64,000 bases of DNA from Ruminococcus sp. (GCA_017558505.1 JAFYUM010000003.1:62001-126000), one strand, 5' to 3'. Counted from the first letter of the stretch, positions 35,239 through 44,418 are shown. Notes: a model not told the origin generated them from the letters alone. Made by a program: numbers and translations.

Positions 35239-35457
35239 TTACTGATGTGCTGTGCTTACTGCAAATTCCTCGTTCTTTCTGAACAGGAGAGAAATGCACC
35301 ATACGGCTGAAATTGCTACAAGAATATATACTGCTCTTGCTGCAAGACTGCCTGCACCGCCAAGCATCCAAGCTACCAGGTCAAGATCGAAAATTCCGAC
35401 AAGGCCCCAGTTAACGCCTCCTACGATAAGGAGGATAAGTGCGATTTTGTCCCACAT
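35239..35457 (-). CDS. DUF378 small membrane protein
   Basis: 72 residues with two to three membrane helices. The marks of DUF378 are clear: LILLIVGGVNWGLVGIFDLDLVAWMLGG, then AVYILVAISAVW. The ATG at 35457 has AGAGGTG upstream; the longer frame from 35505 lacks a site. Function of the family is unknown. It is convergent with rpsR and stands downstream of an HPr-like gene on the same strand. Confidence 0.85.
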   Translation of the reverse strand: MWDKIALILLIVGGVNWGLVGIFDLDLVAWMLGGAGSLAARAVYILVAISAVWCISLLFRKNEEFAVSTAHQ

Positions 35458-35619
35458 TTGTGAACACCTCTTTTCAAGCGTTGTATTTAAGACAAAACCG
35501 CACAAAGAAACTTTCGGGATTGTATTAATCTCGTACCGACATTGTGTGATATTGACTTAAAACGCCTGAATTTATTATTGCAGTAAATTACAGAATTATA
35601 CTGAAAACTTATAAAAAAT

Positions 35620-35641
35620 AAAACACCCCGAAAGGTGTTTT
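35620..35641 (-). terminator. terminator of the HPr-like gene
   Basis: Perfect 8-bp stem (35620-35627 with 35634-35641) followed on the minus strand by a run of T; separates the HPr-like gene from the DUF378 gene. Confidence 0.85.
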
Positions 35642-35666
35642 ATGAAATGTCGTTGGATTTGACAGA

Positions 35667-35897
35667 TTACTTTACGATGAATCTGTCGATGTCAGACATG
35701 AACTTTTCAGCGTCATCAGTGTGGATGTTGAGTTCGATAGGCTTTGAGAGGTCAAGGCTAAAGATACCCATGATTGACTTTGCGTCAACAGCGTATCTGC
35801 CTGATACGAGGTCAATGTCGAATTCGTACTTCATAACTGTGTTAACGAAGTCCTTAACGTCGTTAATCTGCTGGAGTGAAACAGTTGTCTTTGTCAT
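35667..35897 (-). CDS. HPr-like protein without the phosphorylatable histidine
   Basis: 76 residues with the size and fold signals of HPr: TTVSL first strand, VDAKSIMGIFSLDL holding the Ser46-type KSIMG site, and the last helix DDAEKFMSDIDRF. The active-site loop, normally GLHARPA, reads INDVKDF, so His15 and Arg17 are absent. It cannot pass phosphate in the PTS, but could be Ser-phosphorylated and act like Crh with CcpA, or have another role. AGGAGG precedes the ATG; own promoter at 35977-36005 and terminator. Confidence 0.85.
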   Translation of the reverse strand: MTKTTVSLQQINDVKDFVNTVMKYEFDIDLVSGRYAVDAKSIMGIFSLDLSKPIELNIHTDDAEKFMSDIDRFIVK

Positions 35898-35976
35898 AAT
35901 CTTTACCTCCTGAATGTGAATGGATGTTTTTTATTGTTTACCTTTTCTTCCATGCGGTTTTCCCTTCCGCAAATAT

Positions 35977-36005
35977 ATAATAACATTAAAATTCCGCTAT
36001 GTCAA
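35977..36005 (-). promoter_or_regulatory. promoter of the HPr-like gene
   Basis: Perfect TTGACA (36000-36005) and TATTAT (35977-35982) on the minus strand, 17-bp spacing. Confidence 0.8.
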
Positions 36006-36090
36006 GGGTTTTTTTATAAATTCGGCATTTTGGCGATTAATGTTGTTTATTCTCCTTACGTTTTTGGAGATAAAGATTAATTATTCAGAC

Positions 36091-36120
36091 TGCACAAAAG
36101 CATATCTTGAATTTTGTGCA
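36091..36120. other. hairpin upstream of mtaB
   Basis: Perfect 9-bp arms TGCACAAAA (36091-36099) and TTTTGTGCA (36112-36120), 40 nt before the mtaB start. No T-run follows, so it may be an RNA structure or an operator. Function unknown. Confidence 0.4.
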
Positions 36121-36159
36121 CATTAAACATTGATAATTACGCAGAAAATGGTGTGAAAT

Positions 36160-37473
36160 ATGTATAAAGTGTTTTTTATAACTTTTGGCTGCAAGGTCAG
36201 TCAGTATGAAACTGAATGTCTGCGGAGCTGTTTTATATCACGTGGATTTGAAATAGCCATTGCCGAAGATGAGGCTGATGTATTTGTTGTTAATTCCTGT
36301 ACAGTAACCGGAAGCGGTGATAGTAAATCTCTTTACGCTGTCAGACGGTTAAGACGATTTTATCCGCAGGCGGTTATTGTCCTTACCGGTTGTCTGCCCC
36401 AGAGCAACAAGGATATAGAAAAAATATGTCCTGAAGCTGATGTTATAACAGGTACGAAAGAACGGGATAAGATTCCTGTTCTTGTAGAAAAGGTTTTGAC
36501 AGAAACAAATCGTATTATCAGCGTTCCCGATTTTTTGTCGTGTGAGGAATTTGAAGATATTCCATATGAAAGTACATTCACCCAGACAAGAGCATTTATG
36601 AAAATACAGGACGGCTGTAATTGTTTCTGCTCGTATTGTATTATTCCTTACGCAAGAGGAAGATGTCGCAGTAAGCCTATAGAATCTGTAAAATCAGAGG
36701 CACAGCGTCTTGCAGACGCAGGTCATAAGGAACTTGTACTTGTTGGAATTAATCTTGCTTTTTACGGTCAGGAGTTCGGTCTGCGGCTTGCTGATGCTGT
36801 TGAAATTTGCTGTCAGACTGCTGGAATTGAACGTGTTCGGTTTGGTTCAATTGAGCCTGAGATGCTTACTGATGCGGATCTGAAGCGTCTTTCTGTTTTG
36901 CCCCAGTTCTGTCCACAATTTCATTTGTCACTGCAAAGCGGAAGTGAATCTGTTTTGAGGCGTATGAACAGAAAATATACACCCGCTGAATATATGGCTA
37001 TAGTTGAAAAAATTCGTAGTTATTTTTCGGATGCTGCTTTTACAACAGATATAATGGTGGGCTTTCCTGAGGAAACGGAGGAAGAATTTGCAGAATCCCT
37101 TACTTTTGTTGAAAAAGTAGGGTTTGCTGCAATACATGTGTTTCAGTATTCACCAAGAAAGGGTACACCAGCAGCTGCCATGAAGCAGTTAACGAAGAAA
37201 ATTAAGGCAGAACGTGCCGACAGAATGAAGTCGGCAGGGGAGAGATTATCAAAAAAATATCTTGGAAGCCTTGTTGGAAAAAGAGTTCCTGTGTTGTTTG
37301 AAAAGGAAAATAGCCCTGATTTTCATCAGGGACACGCCCCTGATCACACACTTATAAAAGTTTTTCGAGAAAATTCAAAAAAATGTTTGCGTAATTCGAT
37401 TTTATATGTTATAATAGAAGAGTGTGGTAGTGATTACTGCACTGGCAGAATTGCCGATGATAATTACACGTAA
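36160..37473 (+). CDS. mtaB: tRNA t6A37 methylthiotransferase
   Basis: 437-residue radical SAM enzyme that turns t6A into ms2t6A at position 37 of ANN-decoding tRNAs. N-terminal UPF0004 domain with the three cluster cysteines (FGCKVSQYE, NSCTVT, TGCLPQ), radical SAM motif CFCSYCIIPYARGR near 152, then a short TRAM-like C-terminus. The pattern GCKVSQYETE and length favour MtaB over MiaB or RimO. The ribosome site is weak (GGTGTG). The 3' end contains the purL promoter. Confidence 0.9.
   Translation: MYKVFFITFGCKVSQYETECLRSCFISRGFEIAIAEDEADVFVVNSCTVTGSGDSKSLYAVRRLRRFYPQAVIVLTGCLPQSNKDIEKICPEADVITGTKERDKIPVLVEKVLTETNRIISVPDFLSCEEFEDIPYESTFTQTRAFMKIQDGCNCFCSYCIIPYARGRCRSKPIESVKSEAQRLADAGHKELVLVGINLAFYGQEFGLRLADAVEICCQTAGIERVRFGSIEPEMLTDADLKRLSVLPQFCPQFHLSLQSGSESVLRRMNRKYTPAEYMAIVEKIRSYFSDAAFTTDIMVGFPEETEEEFAESLTFVEKVGFAAIHVFQYSPRKGTPAAAMKQLTKKIKAERADRMKSAGERLSKKYLGSLVGKRVPVLFEKENSPDFHQGHAPDHTLIKVFRENSKKCLRNSILYVIIEECGSDYCTGRIADDNYT
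37387..37415 (+). promoter_or_regulatory. purL promoter inside mtaB
   Basis: TTGCGT (37387-37392) and TATAAT (37410-37415), 17-bp spacing, within the mtaB coding end and about 110 bp before the purL ATG. Confidence 0.7.
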
Positions 37474-37485
37474 GAAATTACGTGT
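37466..37485 (+). other. purL leader hairpin
   Basis: Perfect 8-bp stem with a GAAA tetraloop, overlapping the mtaB stop codon. There is no T-run, so it is not a clear terminator. It may stabilise the purL leader or slow read-through. Confidence 0.5.
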
Positions 37486-37525
37486 CAAAAATATCCCGAC
37501 AGGGAGAATGGAGATAGAAGTAATT

Positions 37526-40500
37526 ATGTCCGTATTCAGAATTTATTCCGAAAAGAAACCCGAATTTGCCGTTGAAGCCCAGTCAGTTCTCAGCGACATC
37601 AAAACAGCCCTCAGACTTGATATCAAGAATATCAGAGTTCTGAACCGTTATGACGCAGACAGACTTACAGAGGAAGATTTTAATGCTGCAATCAGCACTG
37701 TATTTTCTGAGCCTGCTGTTGACGTTGTTTACAGCGAGCTGCCTGTTCTTGCAGAGGGAGAGAGAGTATTTGCTGTTGAGTATCTGCCCGGTCAGTTTGA
37801 CCAGCGTGCAGACAGCTGTGAGCAGTGTATTCAGATTCTCCGTCAGGGCGAGAGATGTCGTGTAAGAAATGCAAGAGTATATATTATCGACGGAAATATC
37901 ACAGATGAGGAATTTGCAAAGCTTAAGGCTTATATCATCAACCCTGTTGAAAGCCGTGAAGCTTCCCTCGATACAGTTGAATCTCTTGATACAAATTATG
38001 AGATTCCCACAACAGTTGAAACACTTGAGGGATTTATCAAGCTCAATGAAAAAGGTCTTCGTGCTTTTGTAAGCGAGTTCGGACTTGCTATGGATTACGA
38101 CGATATAAGGTTCTGTCAGGATTATTTCCGTAATACAGAACGCCGTGATCCCACAATCACAGAAATCCGTATGATTGATACATACTGGTCTGATCACTGC
38201 CGTCATACAACATTCCTTACTAATGTTGAAGATGTAAGCGTAATCACTCCTTATATCAAGGACACCTATGAGATGTATCTCAATGTGCGTGAGGAGCTTG
38301 GCAGAACAGATAAGCCCATTACTCTTATGGATTTAGGTACAATTGCTGCTAAGAAGCTCAAGGCTGACGGACTTCTTACCGATCTTGACGAGAGCGAGGA
38401 AATCAATGCCTGCTCCGTTAAAATAAAGGTTGATGTTGACGGTGAGATTGAGGACTGGATTCTCATGTTCAAGAATGAGACTCATAATCACCCCACAGAA
38501 ATCGAGCCTTTCGGTGGTGCGGCTACATGTCTTGGCGGCGCTATCCGTGATCCTCTTTCAGGTCGTTCATATGTATATCAGGCAATGCGTGTAACAGGTG
38601 CGGCTAATCCTCTTGTTCCTGTTGAGGACACAATTGCAGGTAAGCTCCCACAGAGAAAGATTACAGTTGGTGCGGCTAACGGCTACAGCTCCTACGGTAA
38701 CCAGATTGGTCTTGCTACAGGTCACGTTTCTGAGGTTTACCACCCCGGCTATGTTGCTAAGCGTATGGAAATCGGTGCTGTTCTCGGTGCTGCTCCTGCT
38801 GAAAATATCAGACGTGAAAGACCTGTTGCAGGAGATGTTGTAATTCTTCTTGGCGGTAAGACAGGCCGTGACGGCTGCGGTGGTGCTACAGGTTCTTCCA
38901 AGTCACATACACTTGAATCCCTCGAAAACTGCGGTGCAGAGGTTCAGAAGGGTAATCCACCTGAGGAGAGAAAGCTCCAGCGTCTTTTCCGCAATCCCGA
39001 GGTTACAAAGCTTATCAAGAGATGTAACGACTTCGGTGCAGGTGGTGTATCCGTTGCTATCGGTGAGCTGACTGACGGTCTTATCATCAACCTCAATGCA
39101 GTTCCTAAGAAGTATGACGGTCTTGACGGTACTGAAATTGCTATTTCTGAGTCACAGGAGCGTATGGCTGTAGTTGTTGCTCCCGAAGATGTTGACAAAT
39201 TTATGGAGGAGGCTAAGAAGGAAAACCTCGAAGCTACTCTCGTTGCTGACGTTGTGGACGAGCCTCGACTCAAGATGAACTGGAATGGTAAGACAATCGT
39301 TGACCTTTCAAGAGATTTCCTTAACTCCAACGGTGCTGCAAAGCATACAAATATTGTTATTGACGATCCAGACCAGATTCGTGATGAGGAACTTTGTGAT
39401 AACGCAGAGGAATGGACAAAGCTTATGGGCAGCCTTAATGTATGCTCACAGAAGGGACTTGTTGAGAAGTTCGATTCCACAATCGGCGCAGGCACAGTTC
39501 TTATGCCTTACGGCGGTGTATATCAGATGTCACCCTCACAGGCTATGGCTGCTAAGATTCCTGTACTCAAGGGCGAAACAAATACCTGCTCACTTATGGG
39601 TTGGGGATATAATCCTGACTTGTCAGTAATCAGCCCATACCATGGTGCTATGATGGCTGTTATTGAGTCTATCGCTAAGGTAGTTGCAGCAGGCGGTACA
39701 TATAAGAAGTGCTGGCTTACATTCCAGGAATACTTCGAGAGAACACAGAATGATCCTAAGCGTTGGGGCAAGCCTATGGCTGCACTTCTCGGTGCATTCA
39801 AGGCACAGCTTGAAATGGGCTGCGGCTCAATCGGCGGTAAGGACTCAATGTCAGGAACATTTGAGAATATTGACGTTCCACCTACACTTGTTTCATTTGC
39901 AGTTTCTACAGCCAAGGCTGACAAGGTTGTTTCAACTGAATTCAAGAAGGCAGGAAACAAGGTTATATACATTGCTCCTAAGTATGACGAAAACGGACTT
40001 CCCGTATTTGACAGCGTAAAGAGCGTATTTGACAAGGTTGAGGAAATTATTTCCGCAGGCAGAGCAGCATCAATCTGGACAATTGGCTACGGCGGTGTTG
40101 CAGAGGGTATTGCTAAGATGTGCTTCGGTAACAAGCTCGGATTTGAGTTTACAGAGCGTCTTGCTCCCGAAACATTATACAAGCCTACATATGGTGCATT
40201 TATCATAGAGCTTACAGGCGAAGCATCTGATGATGAAACAGTAATCGGTAAGGTAATTGACAGCTACAAGATTTGTACAATAGATTATATCGTTGGTCTT
40301 GACAGTCTCCAGAGAGTATGGGAGGGCAAGCTTGAACCCGTATTCCCATGCAGAATAAAGACAACTGATGCTACACCTGCAAAGTACAGCTTCAAGAGCA
40401 CAGAAAAGCTTGCATCATCTGAAAAGTTTGCAAAGCCAAGAGTTCTTATCCCTGTATTCCCAGGTACAAACTGCGAATACGATACAGCAAGAGCATTTGA

Positions 40501-41230
40501 AAAGGCTGGAGCAGTAGCTGAAACTGTAATTATCCGCAATATGTTTGCAGGCGACATCGAACAGTCAGTTGATTACTTTGAAAAGGCTATCAAGGAGTCA
40601 CAGATTATTATGATTCCCGGTGGATTCAGCGGTGGTGACGAGCCTGAGGGAAGCGGTAAGTTCATTACAGCATTCTTCCGCAATCCTAAGATTAAGGACG
40701 CAGTTCACGAGCTTCTCAAGAATCGTGATGGTCTTATGCTTGGTATCTGTAACGGCTTCCAGGCACTTGTAAAGCTTGGTCTTGTGCCTTTCGGTGAAAT
40801 TGTTGATATGAATGATGATTCACCTACACTTACATTCAATACAATCAACCGTCACCAGTCAATGATGGTAAATACACGTATTGCATCTAACAAGAGTCCA
40901 TGGCTCTATGGCACAGAAGTTGGTGACATCCATTGCGTACCTATTTCACACGGTGAAGGACGTTTTGTAGCTCCTGCAAGCCTTATCCAGCAGCTTGCAA
41001 ACAATGGTCAGATTGCTACACAGTATGTTGACCTTGAGGGCAATCCTACAATGGATATTCGTTACAATCCTAATACTTCAATTGAAGCTATCGAGGGTAT
41101 CACATCTCCCGACGGCAGAGTATTCGGTAAAATGGGACACTCCGAGCGTAAGGGCGGATTTATCTGCAAGAACGTAGAGGGTAACAAGGACCAGAAGATA
41201 TTTGAAAGCGGCGTAGCTTACTTCAAATAA
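37526..41230 (+). CDS. purL: phosphoribosylformylglycinamidine synthase, single-chain
   Basis: Fourth step of purine synthesis: FGAR plus glutamine and ATP to FGAM. 1234 residues from the ATG at 37526, where family members begin with an RIYSEKKPEF-like start; longer forms are open but lack a sensible site. Linker region HCRHTTF near 225, synthetase half with MFKNETHNHPTEIEPFGG near 315 and GGKDSMSGTF near 770, and a C-terminal glutamine amidotransferase: FPGTNCEYD, MIPGGFSGGDEP, nucleophile Cys in LGICNGFQ near 1075, and ISHGEGRF. The fused form replaces separate purS, purL and purQ. No other pur gene is adjacent. Confidence 0.95.
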   Translation: MSVFRIYSEKKPEFAVEAQSVLSDIKTALRLDIKNIRVLNRYDADRLTEEDFNAAISTVFSEPAVDVVYSELPVLAEGERVFAVEYLPGQFDQRADSCEQCIQILRQGERCRVRNARVYIIDGNITDEEFAKLKAYIINPVESREASLDTVESLDTNYEIPTTVETLEGFIKLNEKGLRAFVSEFGLAMDYDDIRFCQDYFRNTERRDPTITEIRMIDTYWSDHCRHTTFLTNVEDVSVITPYIKDTYEMYLNVREELGRTDKPITLMDLGTIAAKKLKADGLLTDLDESEEINACSVKIKVDVDGEIEDWILMFKNETHNHPTEIEPFGGAATCLGGAIRDPLSGRSYVYQAMRVTGAANPLVPVEDTIAGKLPQRKITVGAANGYSSYGNQIGLATGHVSEVYHPGYVAKRMEIGAVLGAAPAENIRRERPVAGDVVILLGGKTGRDGCGGATGSSKSHTLESLENCGAEVQKGNPPEERKLQRLFRNPEVTKLIKRCNDFGAGGVSVAIGELTDGLIINLNAVPKKYDGLDGTEIAISESQERMAVVVAPEDVDKFMEEAKKENLEATLVADVVDEPRLKMNWNGKTIVDLSRDFLNSNGAAKHTNIVIDDPDQIRDEELCDNAEEWTKLMGSLNVCSQKGLVEKFDSTIGAGTVLMPYGGVYQMSPSQAMAAKIPVLKGETNTCSLMGWGYNPDLSVISPYHGAMMAVIESIAKVVAAGGTYKKCWLTFQEYFERTQNDPKRWGKPMAALLGAFKAQLEMGCGSIGGKDSMSGTFENIDVPPTLVSFAVSTAKADKVVSTEFKKAGNKVIYIAPKYDENGLPVFDSVKSVFDKVEEIISAGRAASIWTIGYGGVAEGIAKMCFGNKLGFEFTERLAPETLYKPTYGAFIIELTGEASDDETVIGKVIDSYKICTIDYIVGLDSLQRVWEGKLEPVFPCRIKTTDATPAKYSFKSTEKLASSEKFAKPRVLIPVFPGTNCEYDTARAFEKAGAVAETVIIRNMFAGDIEQSVDYFEKAIKESQIIMIPGGFSGGDEPEGSGKFITAFFRNPKIKDAVHELLKNRDGLMLGICNGFQALVKLGLVPFGEIVDMNDDSPTLTFNTINRHQSMMVNTRIASNKSPWLYGTEVGDIHCVPISHGEGRFVAPASLIQQLANNGQIATQYVDLEGNPTMDIRYNPNTSIEAIEGITSPDGRVFGKMGHSERKGGFICKNVEGNKDQKIFESGVAYFK

Positions 41231-41242
41231 TTGAATAAGAAT

Positions 41243-41280
41243 AAACTCCCCACAGAGAAATCCGTGGGGAGTTTTGTGCT
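41243..41280. terminator. bidirectional terminator between purL and rarA
   Basis: Perfect 11-bp stem (41243-41253 with 41264-41274) between convergent genes, with TTTTG on the plus side and a T-containing tail on the other. Confidence 0.9.
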
Positions 41281-41288
41281 ATATTGAT

Positions 41289-42560
41289 TTATTTTGCTTC
41301 ACTTATAATTTTCTTTCGGTACAGCAATGCGGCTTGTTCTGTTTTATTTTCGCCGAAATCATAGTAAACCCTGTCAGCAAGTGCATCGGGGAGATATTGC
41401 TGTTTTACATAGTGGTTTGGGTAATCGTGGGGATAAAGGTAATGCTGCCCTACAATTTTAGCGCCTTTGCCGTCAAAGTGCTTATTCTGCAAATGACGTG
41501 GGAATTCGAGAGCGTCACAGCTTCTCACATCAGCAAGTGCAGCGTCAATTGCCGATTCAGCGCTATTTGATTTCGGAGCAGTTGCAAGGAGAATAATCGC
41601 CTCCGCAAGGGGAATTCGTGCTTCGGGAAGTCCAAGCTGTAATGCAGAATCCACACAGGCTTTAGTTACAACAATTGCCTGCGGATATGCAAGCCCAACA
41701 TCCTCGGCAGCTATAACGAGAAGTCGGCGGCAGAGAGAAATAATATCACCAGCTTCAATAAGTCGTGCGGCATAGTGTAGAGCTGCATTTTCATCAGAGC
41801 CACGGATTGACTTCTGCAAGGCGGAAAGAATGTCGTAATGCTGGTCGCCGTCACGGTCATATCGCATATTGCTTCGCTGAACGAGAACAGACAGGGAGTC
41901 CTCGGTAACAGTAACCGCACCTTCAGATGCATCGCCGCAGAGAACGCACAGCTCAACAGTATTCATTGCCTTGCGGACATCACCGCCGCAGCCGAATGCA
42001 ATTAAGCGGCAGATTTCATCGGTTACATTTACGGTAATTCCCGATTCTTCGCCTATTATGCGAAATCCACGCTTTATGGCAGGGATAAGCTGTTCAGCTG
42101 TCACAGGCTTGAATTCAAAAACGGTACTACGGCTTATAACCGCATTGTACACGGAGAAATAAGGGTTCTCGGTAGTTGAAGCAATCAGCGTAATATCGCC
42201 GTTTTCGATGTATTCAAGCAGACTTTGCTGCTGTTTTTTATTGAGATACTGAATCTCGTCAAGATAAAGGAGCATTCCGTTTTCGTTTCCAAATGTGCCA
42301 ATATCGGCAACAACATCTTTAATATCGGAGATTGACGCATTTGTGCCGTTGAGTTTATAGAGGGACATACCGCAGTTTTCGGCTATAATTCGGGCAACGG
42401 TAGTTTTTCCAACTCCCGACGGTCCATAGAAAATCATATTGGGAACAGTTCCGCTGACAATGATTTTCCGCAGGGGCTTCCCCTCAGCGAGAATATGCTC
42501 CTGCCCAACCACATCGGCAAGAGTTTTAGGGCGAATTTTATCGGCTAATGGTGCGGACAT
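41289..42560 (-). CDS. rarA: replication-associated recombination protein RarA (MgsA)
   Basis: AAA+ ATPase that acts at stalled replication forks. 423 residues from the ATG at 42560; the GTG at 42569 overlaps the Shine-Dalgarno site. Start PLADKIRPKTLADVVGQEH, Walker A GPSGVGKTT near 51, Walker B LLYLDEIQYLN near 100, sensor TLIASTTENPYFSVYNA, and the C-terminal tetramer domain with RRLLVIAAEDVGLAYPQA. Last gene of a seven-gene minus-strand run that includes dcd. Confidence 0.95.
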   Translation of the reverse strand: MSAPLADKIRPKTLADVVGQEHILAEGKPLRKIIVSGTVPNMIFYGPSGVGKTTVARIIAENCGMSLYKLNGTNASISDIKDVVADIGTFGNENGMLLYLDEIQYLNKKQQQSLLEYIENGDITLIASTTENPYFSVYNAVISRSTVFEFKPVTAEQLIPAIKRGFRIIGEESGITVNVTDEICRLIAFGCGGDVRKAMNTVELCVLCGDASEGAVTVTEDSLSVLVQRSNMRYDRDGDQHYDILSALQKSIRGSDENAALHYAARLIEAGDIISLCRRLLVIAAEDVGLAYPQAIVVTKACVDSALQLGLPEARIPLAEAIILLATAPKSNSAESAIDAALADVRSCDALEFPRHLQNKHFDGKGAKIVGQHYLYPHDYPNHYVKQQYLPDALADRVYYDFGENKTEQAALLYRKKIISEAK

Positions 42561-42575
42561 ATCAGACACCTTCCT

Positions 42576-43028
42576 TTAAATTTCTCGTTTATATATAAGT
42601 GACAAATTATCATATATGGACATTTTCTCAATACCTGTAAAGGTAAATCCAAAATTTTCATACAAACCTTTCTGGTCTGTAGAGATATAAAGTGCGTTGT
42701 AATTAGATTCAGCGGCAATATGACAAGCGTGATTTAATAACTTGCCAATATAGCGTTTACCTCTGTACTGTGGAAATGTATATACAAATCCAATCCACGG
42801 CTTCATATCTGTATCCGGAATTTCATCCCTTTCAGAAAGAGTACAGAAAGAAATTAGTGTATCATCGTCTGTAAGCATAAGCACATCGGAAAATTCTCCG
42901 CAGAGTTGTTTCAGTTTATCGGTTTCAAGAAGTTCTGCGAGATGTTTCCCTGCATTCCAGTCACTTTCAGCAATTTTCTTTATCCAATATTCAGGATTAT
43001 CGCATTGATAGAATTGTAATATTCTCAT
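42576..43028 (-). CDS. GNAT acetyltransferase
   Basis: 150 residues. GNAT marks: DTLISFCTL strand, then WIGFVYTFPQYRGKRYIGKLLNHA with the acetyl-CoA loop RGKRYIG, and LYENFGFTFTG near the end. Typical size for a single-domain enzyme. AGAGG before the ATG; rarA follows 15 nt after the stop and the peptidase gene precedes it by 2 nt. Substrate unknown. Confidence 0.85.
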   Translation of the reverse strand: MRILQFYQCDNPEYWIKKIAESDWNAGKHLAELLETDKLKQLCGEFSDVLMLTDDDTLISFCTLSERDEIPDTDMKPWIGFVYTFPQYRGKRYIGKLLNHACHIAAESNYNALYISTDQKGLYENFGFTFTGIEKMSIYDNLSLIYKREI

Positions 43029-43030
43029 TA

Positions 43031-43390
43031 TTATTCCTCTTTACTGATTTTCCAGTAGTATCTTCGGTTTGATTCAGGGAAATCCTTCATAACGCCGTGT
43101 TCTGGGTCATAGAATGTACCGTCACAGTACAGCGACCAATGCCAGCATCGTGGAGTTTCAAGGCTCAGCATACAAAGAGGGGGGAGTTCAGCTTTTTTCT
43201 GAACAGCCACACGCTCATCGGAAACGGTAAAGCCGAAATTCCGCAGAGTATCTTTCATTTCACGGAGATTAGTTTCCCTGTCATTGCCTATAATTTGGCA
43301 TATTGCCTCAGCTGATGTGCCAATTAGCATAGCGAGTACCGCCTGACCGCACTGCAAATCCGTTGGTTCGTGGATATAATTAATCTTCAT
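43031..43390 (-). CDS. papain-like (C39-type) cysteine peptidase-like protein
   Basis: 119 residues from the ATG at 43390; the longer frame overlaps the upstream gene completely. The sequence QCGQAVLAMLIG near residue 14 carries the Gln-Cys pair of a C39-like peptidase, and CWHWSLYCDGTFYDPEHG near 80 supplies the His and the Asp. This is a compact domain with no leader or transporter part, so it may cleave or bind a small target, or have lost peptidase activity. Its ATG lies 11 nt inside the upstream P-loop kinase gene, so translation is coupled. Function unknown. Confidence 0.6.
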   Translation of the reverse strand: MKINYIHEPTDLQCGQAVLAMLIGTSAEAICQIIGNDRETNLREMKDTLRNFGFTVSDERVAVQKKAELPPLCMLSLETPRCWHWSLYCDGTFYDPEHGVMKDFPESNRRYYWKISKEE

Positions 43391-43883
43391 TTTTATAATT
43401 TTCAACCTCGTACCACACATCAATCTCAGCTTTATCGGGAACTTCAAAAAGTCTCTGCACCTTATTGAAAAGCCCCTCGTCAACGTAGAAATCACAGCCG
43501 CCATTTCCCTCGGAAATTCTCTTATTTCGTTTTTCGATGTTCTTATGCCACATTTCATCGGAAACGTCTATATAATGCCATTCAAAGTCAACTCCGGAAT
43601 CTGCGAAAAATCGGGAAATATCCTGTCTGTTCTGCTTAGTCCAGAAGCCCCAGTCAAGAATGACATTTGCACCCGATTTTACAATTTCAGCCGCCTTTTT
43701 CCGCAGATATAAATTGACTTTCGCAGCAAAAATGTTGTAAAAATCACCCTGTTCATTTTCAATGAGGTCAAAAGTTGCCTCGTCGGTGGAGAGTATCACC
43801 GCATTATATTTTTCTTTCAGCTGTGCGGCATAATATGACTTTCCGCTGCATATTTTTCCGCAGATTAGTATTACTTTACTCAT
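43380..43883 (-). CDS. P-loop kinase-like protein
   Basis: 167 residues from the ATG at 43883, 1 nt after the dcd stop; a longer frame overlaps dcd. Walker A GKICSGKS is at residues 9-16, followed by VILSTDEATFD and VILDWGFWTKQNRQD, the pattern of zeta-toxin/Zeta-like and chloramphenicol-phosphotransferase-type small P-loop kinases (AAA_33). It probably phosphorylates a small molecule. No antitoxin gene pairs with it, and no strong ribosome site is seen, which suggests coupling to dcd. Confidence 0.75.
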   Translation of the reverse strand: MSKVILICGKICSGKSYYAAQLKEKYNAVILSTDEATFDLIENEQGDFYNIFAAKVNLYLRKKAAEIVKSGANVILDWGFWTKQNRQDISRFFADSGVDFEWHYIDVSDEMWHKNIEKRNKRISEGNGGCDFYVDEGLFNKVQRLFEVPDKAEIDVWYEVENYKNED

Positions 43884-43884
43884 A

Positions 43885-44418
43885 TTATTTGTCACAATCC
43901 ATAAATACTCGTGAGCCTGTCGCACCCATTTGTCCCTGATATTTTCCATTGTAGGGATTAATGGCAGGAGCATCCATTTCCGCAAAAACAAGCTGTCCAA
44001 CACGGCGTCCAGCCTTTAATTCAATGGCACATCTGTTGGCATTGTACAGCTCCAAGGTGATTTCGCCCTTGAATCCCGGGTCAACCCAGCCTGCATTCTG
44101 AATGAATAATCCCATACGACCAAAGGAACTTCTGCCCTCGACGAAAGCGGTGAGATCATCGGGCAGCTCAAAATATTCCATAGTTGTGGCAAGCACAAAT
44201 TCTCCGGGCATAATCAAATATGTATCGGTGGTAATAGTCTTGTAGTTTATCTGACTTTCGAGTGTTATAATATTTGACGGTGTATCATCAACAACACTGA
44301 AAGTGTTTCCCAAGCGTATATCCACGCTGGCAGGCTGAATCTGCTCCTTTGTCACAGGATTTATGACAAGGGATTTTTCATCGAGCATTTTTAAAATTGT
44401 TCTATCTGATAAAATCAT
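43885..44418 (-). CDS. dcd: dCTP deaminase
   Basis: Converts dCTP to dUTP (and in some enzymes on to dUMP). 177 residues. Typical motifs: ILSDRTI start, IQPASVDIRLG near 29, EGRSSFGRMGLF near 93 with the catalytic-region residues, and AGWVDPGFKGEITLEL near 108, where the catalytic Glu lies. Whether it is mono- or bifunctional cannot be seen by eye. The ATG overlaps the methyltransferase stop by 1 nt. Confidence 0.93.
   Translation of the reverse strand: MILSDRTILKMLDEKSLVINPVTKEQIQPASVDIRLGNTFSVVDDTPSNIITLESQINYKTITTDTYLIMPGEFVLATTMEYFELPDDLTAFVEGRSSFGRMGLFIQNAGWVDPGFKGEITLELYNANRCAIELKAGRRVGQLVFAEMDAPAINPYNGKYQGQMGATGSRVFMDCDK

Noticed and set aside
37466..37485. GAAA-loop hairpin before purL as a purine riboswitch
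   Set aside because: A lone hairpin of 8 bp; the three-way junction and conserved loops of a purine riboswitch or the PRPP and ppGpp riboswitches are not seen.
37583..38206. 207-residue minus-strand open frame
   Set aside because: Lies fully within purL on the opposite strand, resembles no family and has no start signals; a shadow of codon bias.
38944..39495. 183-residue minus-strand open frame
   Set aside because: Opposite strand of the purL synthetase domain; a shadow.
43380..43883. Zeta toxin-antitoxin module
   Set aside because: No epsilon-like antitoxin gene is adjacent; neighbours are dcd and a peptidase-like protein.
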